Assembly: GCA_027922465.2 (NCBI GenBank)
Contig: BQMF02000297.1
Location: forward strand, 248,001-312,000
DNA: 64,000 nucleotides
Source: Turritopsis dohrnii
Taxonomy: Eukaryota > Cnidaria > Hydrozoa > Anthoathecata > Oceaniidae
Direction: 5' to 3'
Positions 43,500 to 56,190 of this stretch are shown here, in pieces; position 1 is the stretch's first letter, and each line of letters begins with the position of its first letter. A program made the translations under genes and the position numbers. Below the pieces are notes generated by a model. The model saw nothing but the letters and a program-made list of their open reading frames with translations. It did no database searches and was not told the DNA's origin.

Positions 43500-44395
43500 T
43501 CAAAATGCTTTAAGGTCAATTAAATGAATTGAAAACTGAAGGTGCAAAAATGTTATAGATCGTGTAGTGCCTGCTCTCAGACACCACTTTCTCGTTACTT
43601 TGGCCCATAATTGGTGGTTTATTTGTCTTATGTTTTGGTATTTTTTTAATATTTTCTGTCCACTTGAACTGTGGATGGTCCGACCCCCGAGACTCTTCCA
43701 TTTCCGATACGCAGCCTGAGCCCGGGGGCCGGGATGCGTATGTCGGTACATGATAAAGTCTTTGTATTTATCTACAATAAATAATTGAAATAATTTCTGT
43801 TAGTAAAAAAGCACATGTAAAAGTTGATAATACCTATAATGAGAAACATACGTTCTGTGGCTTGAGAGTCTATTAAAAAGCAAAAACAAAAGGCAATTGT
43901 GACACAAATCTCAGCCAAATGTCTTGTTTAGCGTCAAATCATAAGAGGTATTACCCTTTTTAGATGATGTAGCAATAGCTAAATGAAATTGAAAAGAAGA
44001 TTGAGAAAGTTATGACATATGGATGTAATGAAAAATCAATAAATATGAAGAAGTTAGATAATATTATGTTAGTAATCTTCATACACACATCCCAGATTAC
44101 AAATAATGCATTTTAAAAGGAATTGAAATGAATTCTGATTGAAATCCTTACCACTACCATCATTAGCTGTAGAATCTGATAAAGAAAATGAAAATTTTAA
44201 ACTTGGAAATACATTAAGAATAAGAATATTATGAATTTACTTCACAAATCTTTCATTGAACCCAAGAATTGCTTACTTCCAACTACTGACGAAATGAAAT
44301 GGAATAAAGTGATTGTAAAAGTTAAAACATGTGACACTAACAATGCAACATTAATGTGTATCAACTCTTACTATCAGCTGTTGGTAAAGATTCAT
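43500..44395 (-). CDS. Micro-exon gene, copy 2: five micro-exons and a terminal exon, 5' end missing
   Basis: Exons on the minus strand: 44,372-44,395 (24 bp), 44,277-44,285 (9), 44,152-44,175 (24), 43,955-43,978 (24), 43,852-43,869 (18) and terminal 43,500-43,771 (272). All junctions are phase 1 with AG/GT borders, and the joined frame stays open to TGA at 43,500. Short exons read NESLPTAD, IVG, NSTANDGS, AIATSSKK and DSQATE. The last exon encodes 90 residues, starting HKYKDFIMYRHTHPGPRAQA and rich in Lys/Arg, without a known domain. Exons 1-3 and their introns align with exons 7-9 of copy 1 at 10.9-11.2 kb. A coding start was not found before 44,410, where the match to copy 1 ends. Function unknown. 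Confidence 0.68.
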
Positions 44396-45108
44396 CTAAA
44401 TAATAATAAAAAAATGGGCAAGATTTTGAATGGTCAGGTGTAAGTATAGAGTGGTAAGTACAATCATCTACTATGTATATTTCACTGTTAGTGTTAGTAA
44501 AGACCATCATGTTCTGGCAGTGCATTTTCACCTAAATTTCTAAAGAACTTTTCCCTTGTTTCTATGCTTGCATTATATATTTAGATTATTTGGAAGTTTT
44601 ATGTCCCAAAACGAATGGGACCGCCAAAGATTAGCCCAGTCCTTTGAAACAAAGGAGAATGCAAGAAGGAGAACTGAAAGAGTGATGAAAAAGATTGAAG
44701 CTGGTGAAAAGGCACAGCATAACCATGTGGGAAACCTCAGTAGCTTCATTTGGGATTCAGCTGGCTGTCTCAACAAAGTTGCAGGGTTGGAGGATGGCTA
44801 TGCTATTAACTATAGCTGTCTAGCTAGAGAGTTTGATTTGCTTAATCAAAATAACGAAGTTCCAAGGAATGCTGACCAAATAGTTAAAACTTTCCTGCAA
44901 AGAAATATAGGTGATTTGGAAAGATTTAAGCAATTTTCTTCGAAACCGCGAGTGAGAAGGTCATTACGAAAGTAGGTGTATATATATTATATTGAAGCTC
45001 TGTTTTGCATTCTAGTAAAAGAAAAAATGTTACTTATTTTAAAACTGGTCTGAACATGTTTTACATATCCTATGCTTTCATTTCTTTCTTTGTTAAATTT
45101 ATTTCTCA

Positions 45109-46044
45109 CTAGCCGCCAAGGCGGCGTCGCTCGCCGCCCATGTTCAGCCTGCGTTGTATCACCACCTGCTCTGAATTATTGCACTTAACACCAGCGATTA
45201 GACTTCCTTTGCTGCTGGCTTTGTCGCTTAATAAAGCTCGTTTGCACGTTAATAGAAATACGTTCCTGGTGTTTCAAATCTTGCATGTTCTTAACTCAGC
45301 CGTTCATTGTCGCGGTCGCATTTAAAATGTCAGTAGACTTTCTTGCTTTACACAATGCATTCCGAACGTGAACTTCACGTGGTTTTTATTTACGATTTTA
45401 AACCAATCAAGTATCAGTTTAACAATTCACTCAAAACGCAGAAAAAAAAACTTTTCAACTTATTAGTTTTTGTTTTACGCGCTCTAACATGGGTGCTGTC
45501 AGAAGTAGGTGAAAAAATGGTTTCTCTTCTTAAAAAGATCACACGGGAGGAGAAAAAAATGCACGTGCTAAATGAATGAATTGAATAAAAAACGTTCGAT
45601 CAGATTAAAATAGATTAAAAGAAATTAAGACAACTATTAAGACAAAAGCAAAAAAAATATTTTGTTTCATGATTCTCTTTTTGTTACCTATCGGTTTTTA
45701 AACATTTTGATTGTTCGAAAAAAGTTCACCCGTCTTAGACAGTCAGGAAAGCGTGAGGATACACTGGCAAACCGCACATGCTGCCACGTTCTGCCACTGC
45801 TGCTTTTTGTCCAAAATGTTTAATCAGTTAGTTTTTTAGTTGATGTATTGTTTTCAAAGCCAAGTCAACGTGGAATATAAAACTGACATAATAATAAAAA
45901 CAAAACGTTATTCCTATTAGTTCATCAGCCAAAAAAAGTCACGCTCGATTGGGGTTGCAATGTATTTGCTTCAAACTCACGTCGCACACAAAAAAAGAAA
46001 CAATTTCGCTCACAACTCAATCTACCATTTTGCGTGACTTACAA

Positions 46045-46081
<37 letters not shown>

Positions 46082-46103
46082 GAATCGGCTATTAATATAT
46101 AGA
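45109..46103 (-). mobile_element. Non-autonomous Helitron family 2, complete
   Basis: Read on the minus strand it starts TCTATATATTAATAGCCGAT directly after A and ends with hairpin GCCGCCTTGGCGGC leading to CTAG directly before T. These are the canonical Helitron borders (A|TC...CTRR|T). A GTCT microsatellite (46,047-46,080) lies next to the 5' end. The 995-bp interior has no protein. It lies in intron A-B of the surrounding gene. Confidence 0.8.
46047..46080. repeat. (GACA)n microsatellite
   Basis: About eight CAGA/GACA units close to the 5' end of the Helitron. Confidence 0.9.
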
Positions 46104-49100
46104 TTTCTTTTAGGTTGGCTGGCTCGAAAGTGTCTATACCAACTGATCCATCAAAGATTGAAGTGTCTGCACAATTGAAACAACTTGTAAAGGAAGTGAG
46201 TGTGCATATGTGTGCTCCTGTTTTGAAAACATTTTTAACTACATATATACTACTGTTATTTCTTTGCGGAAAGCATTACAGTGCTGGAACAGTTCATCTT
46301 GTACAAACTTCATGACTAAATAAATAAATTAATAAATAAACTTTTAGGGTGTATATTCTGTTGGTACCACATGAATATGAAGTTTTGGTGTTTAATTTGT
46401 GTCATAAGGAAAGGTTCCTTTGAAGTTAAACGTAGTTACACTAAGTAGTTATAAAAAGTTTAAGGTGGAAATTTACATCTGTTGAGGAAAGAATTGTTTT
46501 ATAGCCACACATAGGATGAAGGGCGTTAATAAAGGATACACAAGAAATATAAATCTAATTTTATATATGCTGTGTTAGGTCGAAAGAATCCTCTTGGAAG
46601 TTTGCGGGAAAGTTTGTTGAAGAAACACCGGAAATAAATGAGGCTTCAAAATGACGAATTTTATGAAAACTTGGACGAATGCTCATTGAAACTAGAATTA
46701 CAACGACTCAATGAAGATTGCATTGGAAGTGTTGAATACCTTCGTCAAAAATTAAAGTAAATAAATGGATTTAAGTTTTGAGCGATCAACGCATAAACTA
46801 AAATGCAACAAGAGCCAGATTGCGCAAAACGGTAGCAGCAAATTTGTTTCTAAAGAATTACAAGAGTTCCTTAAATCTCGTTTTCATTAAATATCTCACT
46901 GGTGGAAAACAGGCATAAACGATAAAGTTAGTAATGATATTTTTAAAATGATTAGTAAGTGTAAATAGAGTCTAACCATTAAACAGCAGAAGTTAATTAA
47001 TTAAAAACAAAAGAATTATACATGCGTGAGCTGTGCAACGTTGTTTTTATATAGAAAGTTTTTTACAAGAAATTTTGTAGAAAAAAATGCACGTCGAAAA
47101 AAAAAGATATGTTTGTAATTATAATTTCACGAAACCAAAAATGAATTCCAACAAATAATTGCCTTCCTTAAACTAGATCTTAATGCACAAAACAGTGTAG
47201 TAGCTAACAAACGAGGTGTTATAGGAAGGTTTGAACTGATAACAAGAAAAACAACATATATCAAATTTCAAGTATCAAAGTATTTTCAGTTAGCATAAGT
47301 AACTATAAGTTCAAATTTTATGTAAACCTATTTGATCAAAATTCATTATTTCTTGAATTGAGTTACAAAGTATTAAAGAAAACGCACTTTTAATTTTTTG
47401 ATATATGCAAAACATTCAAAAATTCGAAGGCTGTGTTCGTTCACTAGACTTTATATGGCGTTATTAGAAGAGTCTCGCAGACTCTACATCGCAGACTAAA
47501 CTGCCATTTCGGCCGGAGGAGGAGTAGTAGTAGTAGTCCACGGGTGTTTTAATACGGTATTCGCTATCGCTGCTACCGTAAAAAGTTTAATGAGAAAGTA
47601 AAAGAAGTTTTTAGTTTAATTTTTTTTTTTAATCTTTATATCCTTGCAGCGTCAACATCACCTTTCTTGTTGGCATGATACTTCAAGTGTATCAAACCAC
47701 TCGCATTTGCTGATAATGATTACGCTCCTGTACGATAAAGCTATTTTCTACACTAATGAAGAATACTTTCACAGCACAGGTTAGCCATATACTATTTCAT
47801 ATACTTTTATCTTGAAATAAACGTCAATTGGTCTTCAAAATTGTATCTTTTTTATCAATCCCGACCCTAAGACTTCACGAAATCACGAAATCCGGTTGCG
47901 GCTATAGAAAGTCAATTGGCCACTATGCTTTTCACAATCAAACTCCAGATATTATCGCTCTTTAGAACATTGAAGTGAAATTATACGTTTACGGGGAGAA
48001 TGTGAGTGAACTTAGAAAGAGAACTATCGGTCACTGTTACACCAGATGTAAAACGGATTAATTTTCGCACATGAAAAATCAATCATGAAATAACGGAATA
48101 GAATATGGAAATGCATTTTCTAAATAAGCGTTAAAATTTTGATTTACTCGTACAACATAAGGATTTTGTATTGCACCAAGCCTGTAACACTATTGTTCAC
48201 ACAAAACTACATACAATAATAGGTTTTACGTAGGTTGGTAGCATCAGTATCTCATTCATATCCTGCTGACAGTTCTTTTCGTCACGTGACCATGTTTATT
48301 GAAGTAGTGGTGACTTCATCACTTGAGAAAAGAAACAAATACACCGGATACCCGGCGATTTTTAAACATTGAATAACCTATGTTTGTTGGAGAAACTATC
48401 CCGTTGATGATGAACTTATTAAGTCACTAAAAAAACTACACGAGAGAAAAAAAACTTTGTAACACTTTCCGCGCGACTTCATAACATGGCATTTCACGTT
48501 GTGAAAATATATTGTAATTATCGTACAAAGCACTCCAAGGGTATCTGTTTACCCAGCCAGCGCATGTTGAATAACTGTACATTTCTATAGAAAACCTACA
48601 CTTGAATACCAGTACTCCCCTGTTGCAGAAGGATAAGTTACGCTTTTTTACAGGTACAGCTTTTAGGAAAATTTCAAATGATCATCATAATTAAAATTCC
48701 CAACTTTTTTGCTGTATACCTTATTTCATGCTTAGGAGATGCACCAGCTTGCCAGTTTGAAGCCAGCCACCAGAAAGGTGGCAACTACTTTTGTTGGGTT
48801 TGTGGGATTTTTGCTGACCGATGCAATGATATAGCATACAGCTACTATCTTCCTTACAGAAACTTGCAAACAAAAATAGATACAATGAAAGCATCACAAT
48901 ATGGTATAAACAATGTCACTTATTCAAAATTGCATTATTTACATCAAATGACAAGGAAGCAAATGATTAGTGATCTGCGTGACCGAGGTGTTAGGGGCAA
49001 CTTAGAACAACAACGAATGGATGTATTAAGAGATCAATTACAACAGATTCTTTATGGATGTCAACGCGTTCCAGCCCTTGTATTTTCCAATCCAAATACG

Positions 49101-51083
49101 ACCTTGGCTGATGTTCATCTGGAAGACTATGAAGTTTTGTCATGCGAACCCCTGCATTCCATAGCTGATCACATAAAAAATCTGTTCGATGAAATACCTC
49201 ACCATTTGTTTAAAGATGAAAAAACAATGTTTAATGAAGTTCTCCGCGCAGCTTTTGCATCCAAAGAAGCAAAACGTGGCTGTGATTATCGACTCGCTCT
49301 AATCGACTGCGCAATCTATCTGAAAGGAAGGATAAAGAATGAGTTTCATCGACTTCTTATAGAATTGTGTGATATCCAACGCATTTTATACGAAGCTGAA
49401 TCAAAACGGAATACAACATCTATTTTTCGTCTCCACAATGTGACTTTCGTTCATGCTATACACTTAAATGAAGTATTTACGACCACAAAGAGTCAAACAA
49501 AAAGAAAATTGTTTGGGCAGTATTACCATTCCTTGATGTCACACGCAGCAATTCAACATCACATTGTTTCAGGAGCTGCTGCTAATTCTGAAGATGAAGA
49601 AAGAACATTCAACTTTCTGAAAAGCATTTCAACAGCGACGTCAAACCATCATCCAGAAAATGTTATCTTCAATGCATTCATTCGTTTACAAGTAAGGGAA
49701 GATTACATTGAATCAGGCATCCATCCAATTGAATCAAGGATTTCACAACATCATGCTACTATGGAACCAGTCAATAACACTGTCATTCCCTTCAGCTATA
49801 TCAAAAAATTGCCATTTGAATACCAAAGTCACTTGGAACGAATTGCTGATTATCTGAAGGTCCCTGGCTATTGGAAGGAAACAGAATCAGGTATTGAGTT
49901 TTGTGACACCAACACCATTCAAACCTCAAAAACTAAACACCATTCCGCACTTTCACACTATAAAAAAAGATGGAGTTTTTGAAAGACTGCTGGGAAGAGT
50001 GTTTAAGTCAACCTGAAGAGGGTGATGAAATCAAAATAATCAATTTGACTCACCTTAAGCACAAGATTACACCACAGGAGATAGCAGATAAAAGAAAGTT
50101 ACTATTAAATTTAACAGAAGATCTTCCACAGCTATCAACATCTTGTTCTTCCCTTTTAAGACACTTCAGCTTGAATGACACCAACAATGAGTCTGAAACA
50201 ACGATGGAGCCATTGGATTTTCTGGAACCACAAACATGTAGCGCACCAGTCCCTAAAGCGTCAAAGCTTTGTTCAGCAGCATCAACATTCCTTACAGAAG
50301 AATGCAAGGAACCAATGATTGTGTCAGTTAGACCTATGGAAGAAAAGCAGGGTTCGTAACACTTTTTCCAAAATATTTTTCCCTAACTTTCCCTGACTTT
50401 AAGGAGTAAAAAAGTTTTCATCTTCCCTGACTTTTCACTAAAAACGCCCTGTTATTACCCAACTTTATTGCCTATTTAAACTGCCACAGAGTCAAGATTA
50501 CACATTGTGTATCAATTGACAGCCTAGTGAAGGGATAAAACATTTCAAATTAAGAGTGCAGATATTACAATACTATGTTAAATCTGAAAAATAAATAAAG
50601 TTGATAGATGATTGGGTAAATGAAATTATCATTGAACAAAGTCAGTAATAGACCTAAAGGGTAAAAAAACTTTTTTCCCTGACATTGCCTAACTTTCCGG
50701 AAACTTCCTGTGAAACATAGTTTTTCCCTGATTTTCAAGACGCAGTGAACCCTCAAAAGCCAGCAGAACCAAGCCCAAAATCACGAACAGCTTCGCTCAT
50801 TGAAAAAATCTTAGGGGAAACTGAATTGACGAAGAGCTACAACCACCTGAGAAACCTATATAAGAAACAGCCTACCTGTTACAAAATCGAGTATTAGAAG
50901 GCAGCAGCACAGATTGAGCTGAAACTCAAGAACGAGAAGGCAACCATCCAGAAGATGTTGCTAGAATTAGAGAAAGAAAAGATGTGTGAACAGTCAATGA
51001 GTAAAGAAACAATTTCCAAATGTAACACGTTACAGTGGAAATTGAAAATATTGCGAAATTTAGGTCAGGAATTTTGTATTTAA

Positions 51084-53520
51084 CTATAGTAGTTTTTTCA
51101 TCATCATTTTGCATCAGGTTTCATCAGCGCATTTTGTATAATTTTTTTGAAATGTTTTAGCCCATATTTAAAAAATGTTTGTTGAATAAAAAAGGTTGTG
51201 AAATCACAAGAATTAATCCAATGAAATGTAGTTTTAAAACTCAAAACAGATAGTTATTTCTTTTTTACTTGTACCATGTTTGTTAGGAATTTCATCAACT
51301 ATCATAAACTTGTGATTAAATGATTTTGATTACTATGCAGTATTTAACATTGAGGCAAAATTATCCTGCTTTAAATATGAGGGTTTTTAACTAGTGATTC
51401 TATCATAACCATTAATATTTAAATTCCAGTTGCATAAGTCTCAAGCAATGAGTTTTATTCTAATTCATTCACTTGTTCCTTTATTTATTCATTTTGCAGT
51501 TTCTTTTAATGAAATTCCATTCAAATTTAATCTAAATAAAAACTTATAATAAAAATTTATTTACATTGCAAAAACATACAGTGTATTATACTTTTTAGTG
51601 ATTACAGTTATCAGTTCGCTTTCGTATGTTTTTGTAAATAGCAGTGATGATGGAAAAACTTCCGAAAAGCTTTTGCTATAATAATATTTCAAACTTTTTT
51701 GTTTTACCCTTTAAGGGAAATTAAGCCCTCATTGAAAATTTCAAATTAGAAACGTCTTTTTAATTAATCTCACTAATCTTCCGTAACCATTAAAAAATAA
51801 TAATTATATATACTCAATTTTTCTTTACTTAATATCTAACAGCAGACGTCATTGGTGCTTGCAAAAGAGCACTACGATGGAGATTGTATAAATTTTTGAC
51901 GTCACAGAACAATTGATCTTTTTGTAGCGATTGCGTGAACATGAAGATTTTCCTTTTGTTGATGAAAGTCCTCCTGTTCTTCGTGATATTAAATGTTGTC
52001 TAGCTTCAGTATGGGTGTTATTCTTTTTTCTTGAATCATTGTTGCTGCTTAATTTACATTCATTATATGAATTTTAATCTTATCAAATGTTAAGTTAACA
52101 AATTATTTTTCAATGGCTGACTGGTTGTTTCGGTTATTATAGCTACAGGTTATTATAGCTACTTTTATAGACATCTTCTGCATTTTTTAAATTTGACTTC
52201 TTCGAGGAGGGCATAAAGAATGACACATCATGGAAATTTAATCTTTCATTGCGCAAAACTTTTTCGTTTATCTGGTTCCATTCAGTTAAAGATAAAAAAC
52301 ACAATCCATTATTTCTAAAGTAACTAAGAATAGAAATTGTCCCTTAAAGTTGTTTGACATGATCCCTTGTAGAAAACAAGCACCTTTGTGTTCATAATAA
52401 AGATGTGTTTTCATGCTCAAAAATAGAAAAAAAGATGAAAGGCTTTATTTCCCAAATTTTACCATATTTCATATTTTCTTCTTTACAAATAGATAGCTTT
52501 TTGAAAATATTTTAAGACATTTAAGATAATAAGACGTGCAAGCTTAGTTCCATAGTTTTTGATTTTAAAAGGCTTGATTGCTTTTCTTTCAATACCTTTG
52601 AGAATGGAGTAACATGACTTTTGATATTTTATGATACGTTCAATAATGTTTATGCTTTATAGATTATTTATTATCAGTGAAGAGAATATTCTACATGATC
52701 ATATGATTATAACATAGAGTTCATCTAACAATTTGAATGCATCAAAACTTACGGTGTAAACCTTGAAAAGTTTGCTTGTGTGATAGAGTTTATAAACAAT
52801 ATTTGCTTGGTTCCCTCAAATATTACTTTAAGAGTTTTCACCAAAAAGTTTGATGCTTACAAATAGTTAGATGAAGACATTCTAATTAGCTGATGTTTAT
52901 GTTGTATGAATATTAAAACCTTGTAGAAAATTTTGAAAATGAAATTTCCACCCACCTATGCATTTTAATACCAAAAGCTACCAATAGAATTATGTGTAAA
53001 GCAACTGTTAAAGCTGATTCCTTTACAGTCAACCATTTTTTCTTCCATCCTTGCGCTGCTGCTTTAGCTCTATGATCTGGGAGAAAACTTTACTGTAAAA
53101 ACATCAATAACTACTGATAAAGAAAACGAAAACACGGATACTCTTTCCTTTATTTTACTTTTTCTTGATCTTCACAGGAATACTGAACAAATTTGCAATA
53201 ACAAAATCAAATCACTCACATCTTCTGCTCTCTGCCGCTTCTTTCCAAAAATTAATTTTATCGCCACGTGAGAAACAAGAAAAACAGTTCTACAGACCAC
53301 AAAGCAGTGGTTGCACAAACCTCGCTGAACAGTTACTTATATTCACAGAATGTCGAAAGGCCACAGAAAGAAAAAAAAATCCTTCTCGAAAATTGAAGCC
53401 TGAAAAGCGCACCTTAACTCCGTCGAGTGCTCTTCTTCTGTATATCTAAATATGATTTTTCATTGTAAACAAACAACTAACTCACTTACACGTGCTACCC
53501 GTGTTCTTTTATTAATAAGA
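51084..53520. other. Long noncoding stretch, nothing recognised
   Basis: AT-rich DNA with many stops in all frames. The plus frame at 53,165-53,449 is charged but motif-free. The first 150 bp are the likely 3' UTR of the preceding gene. Confidence 0.5.
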
Positions 53521-54207
53521 GTAAAAGTTTAGCAATAAATACGATAATAAAATGTGTTATAATAATAATAAAACATTCATATGTATATCTCAACGAAGAA
53601 ATGAAAGCTGTTATTAACGACCGAAATTTTTGGAATTTGTCAGCCAATCAAAACAGCGCATTTTAAGAGTTTTCCTTTATTAGCCAATGAAATCGATCAG
53701 CGGCGGGATTTCCCCATATACTAATCGTAAAAAAACGTTCTGGCCTCGCTGTGGTTTTACGACAAAAAGGGAAAAAATAAGAAGGATTTGACCGTGAGAA
53801 AAAAACCAAATGTCACTCTCTAAAATAAAAGTGGTATGCACAACGCGAATCGCGCTATACTAATCCGCGTGCGTAACACATTTAACATAGAGAGTGATGT
53901 TTTTTTTCAAAATTTACGGTCAAAATCTTCTTAATCGTGGTCATATAGCGATAGTTAGTCCATTCGCCAATGGGCTTATATGCCCTAATAAAAAGGCCGA
54001 AATGAAACCGTTTCCTACTGCATCAAAATGAGGGAACAGTGGCTTTGAACAAGGATCTTGTATATGGGGAAGCCAAAAATTTCGGTCGTTAATAACGGCT
54101 TTCATTTCTTTGTTGTGAATTTGAGGAGGAAACACAGGTTTGTATAAACGAAGGTATTGTCATTATAATAAAACGTTTTATAACCGTGTTTATTGCTAAG
54201 CTTTTAC
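53521..54207. repeat. Imperfect palindrome (foldback) around two inverted Helitron 5' ends
   Basis: The left arm 53,521-53,633 and right arm 54,072-54,207 are inverted. Both contain TTATTAACGACCGAAATTTT and matching 'gtaaaag(t/c)ttagcaataaa' and 'aagaaatgaaag' blocks. Between them, a minus-oriented Helitron 5' block (about 53,720-53,860) faces a plus-oriented one (about 53,861-53,945), each with the 'agagagtg' and 'ttacggtcaaaatcttctt' type motifs. Confidence 0.65.
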
Positions 54208-55630
54208 TGTTATTGTATTTTAGATTAATAGAAGTACAGGTGGGACATGAGTAAGTAAGTTTATGAACAGATGTTTGTTTTTTATGTAATGGGTTTTTTC
54301 AGAGGAAAACCAAACGAAAAACGAGTGGAAGAAAATCTATTTTTATGATAGAAACGTGTGCTGCTTTTAGGTATTTCTTTTTATAGTTATCAAATAGTTA
54401 TGACGGTGCAGCAGTGAAGTAGTGTAGTTGAAGTGAAATTGTTTAAAATGGCTGCAGAAAGGATGGTGTTTATTTACATTGGTGAAAATGGTTTTACTTT
54501 TTTTTCGGTGGGAAATTGTTTGGAATAGATACAAAGAAATATACGTACATGAGTCAAACGCATTTAATAAATACAGCGTAAAGAGATAGTAAAAACAGAG
54601 TTAAAACGATCAAAAAGTTGCATGCCCTACGAGCAGATTTGTTTTGGTAATGAACTGGCTGTTCTTTTACTTATTTATTTCAAAATGGCTCCACAGTTGT
54701 GAAGTTTAGAAAATAACATGACTACTGTCTGTCGTATTCTTTAATTTTGCCTTTCAGTGTATAAAAATGGTAGTGGAATTTCAGGAAAGTATGCTGAGAA
54801 GTAGATCGAGTTTAGTAATTTATGAAATATAGAGAGTAAAGAGTTTAGAAGTGTTATGATTATCGATAATGGCTACAGAAGAACATTTGATCAATATTGT
54901 TTACTAACATGATGATGTGAATTGGTATTTAAAGGTAAAGTTAAAATAGTATCTATTTAGTTAAAACACAGTTAGTATTAGTGGATAAATAAAGGATAAG
55001 AGGGATGCTTACTGTTGTGTTTTGAATTTTCCAGAGAGGAGCTTTGAACTGGAAATAAAAAATGGCTCCACGAATGTTTTCATATGTTAAAAATTCTTTG
55101 GCTATACTTATTCTGTCATTAAGTTTTAGTTTTCAGGTAAATAAATTTTCAATGTTTCTTTTAGTTTGTTTTGTTTTTCTTTCGATTTCGTCATAGTATG
55201 ATTGGGTTTTTTGTATATGTTTTTTGAATATTTTCATCTGTTAAAATAGAAATGAAGCACATGATGGGTTAAATTATAATGTTGAGAGGGATAGTTAAGA
55301 GAAGAATGGATTACGTATTTAAGAAGATCATTAATTATGACTGCAATGAAGCTGTCCTACAAAAAAAAAAAGCGTTATTGGTTGGATTTTTCTTAAGTTT
55401 ATATTTTATCATGTTTATGCATTCTTTTGTGTTATGGTAATCGTTAACGTACTATGCCTGGGTATATAACTTTCGCATTATGATTTTATTTGTGACTTTA
55501 TTTGTGACTTTATCTTCTGGGTAAATTTTTGTTCTTAGTTATTGCTTTTAGGATAAATGCGTACTTGAATTTAATTTTTTTTCTGTTTTTTTTGTTGTTA
55601 TTTATTTCAATATTCTTATAGCATGATTAG
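54208..55630. other. No gene recognised
   Basis: Noncoding. AAAATGGCT followed by a CA-rich codon pair recurs at about 54,447, 54,683, 54,867 and 55,061, which may mark a very degenerate tandem unit. No frame follows any of these. Confidence 0.35.
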
Positions 55631-55634
55631 GTTT

Positions 55635-56089
55635 TCGGTATTACAATTGAAATATTATTCTTTTAGGTAATAATAAAAAAGGCATAAAGAAATGAAACTC
55701 ATGGTTTTAATCATGACGTTGATGGTTATGGGAAGAACAGACTTTAAAAATTCATTAATGGTTGCTAACCAATGTAACTTTGGCACAAAAGAAACACAGT
55801 TGGAAGGTATCGATTTGTTTTCAATTCACATTTCGTAATGTTATTCCATGTTTTGTATTGTCTGGGTCAACAGTTCTGTGCTTTTGCTATTTTTACACAA
55901 AAGTTACTTCTCTTCTGCATATAGATATATAATCTGAGCCATATTGCTATTTGTTTCTGTTTTAAATTTTCTGAATGTAAGAAATGAATTAAAAAATTAA
56001 TGCCTGAAAACAAACTTTTGCTCAAATTAAATTCTGCGATACAACGCATACTGAACATGGGTGGCGAGCGACGCCGCCTGGGCGGCTAG
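55635..56089 (+). mobile_element. Non-autonomous Helitron family-2 copy with 3' end
   Basis: Shares its whole body with 9,965-10,400 and ends with hairpin GCCGCCTGGGCGGC followed by CTAG at 56,086-56,089 and T. The 5' end was not identified. Confidence 0.65.
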
Positions 56090-56190
56090 TTAGTATAATA
56101 AGATAGCTAGTGTGTGTCACACTTTTATTTTGGAGAGTGATAAATTTTGTTGAATTTGACGGTCAAAATCTTCTTAAAGAGGCATTGTAC
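56090..56190 (+). mobile_element. Helitron family-1 5' fragment
   Basis: Contains 'cacacttttattttggagagtgata' and 'gacggtcaaaatcttctta', the start block of family 1, directly after the family-2 3' end. The body is missing. Confidence 0.45.

Larger units (their letters stand above)
44601..51083 (+). pseudogene. Multi-exon gene of an unnamed, probably mobile-element-related family
   Basis: Exons recognised: A to 44,973 (starts MSQNEWDRQRLAQSFETKEN), B 46,114-46,195 (LAGSKVSIPTDPSKIEV), C from 46,348 (GVYSVG, then VPHEYEVLV in another frame), D 46,579-46,756 (GRKNPLGSLRESLLKKHRK), E 47,650-47,779 (CWHDTSSVSNHSHLL), F 48,736-50,351 (GDAPACQFEASHQKGGNYFC with a CX2C pair, later KRKLFGQYYHSLMSHAA) and G 50,740-51,083. 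A to B, E to F and F to G join in phase. Disablements are a shift in C, TAA at 46,635, a shift in the A7 run at 49,962 and TAG at 50,895. I recognise the type as a many-copy family in invertebrate genomes without a known function. A polyadenylation-like AATAAA lies at 51,184. A Helitron sits in its first intron. Confidence 0.6.

Noticed and set aside
43516..43701. Alternative minus frame MEESRGSDHPQFKW in the terminal exon
   Set aside because: It does not connect in phase to the upstream micro-exons, while the other frame does.
48678..48735. MIIIIKIPNFFAVYLISCLG as a signal-peptide-like start of the 434-codon frame
   Set aside because: The bases just before GDAPAC form a splice acceptor (tttcatgcttag) and the preceding codons are intron-like; the exon joins in phase to an upstream exon.
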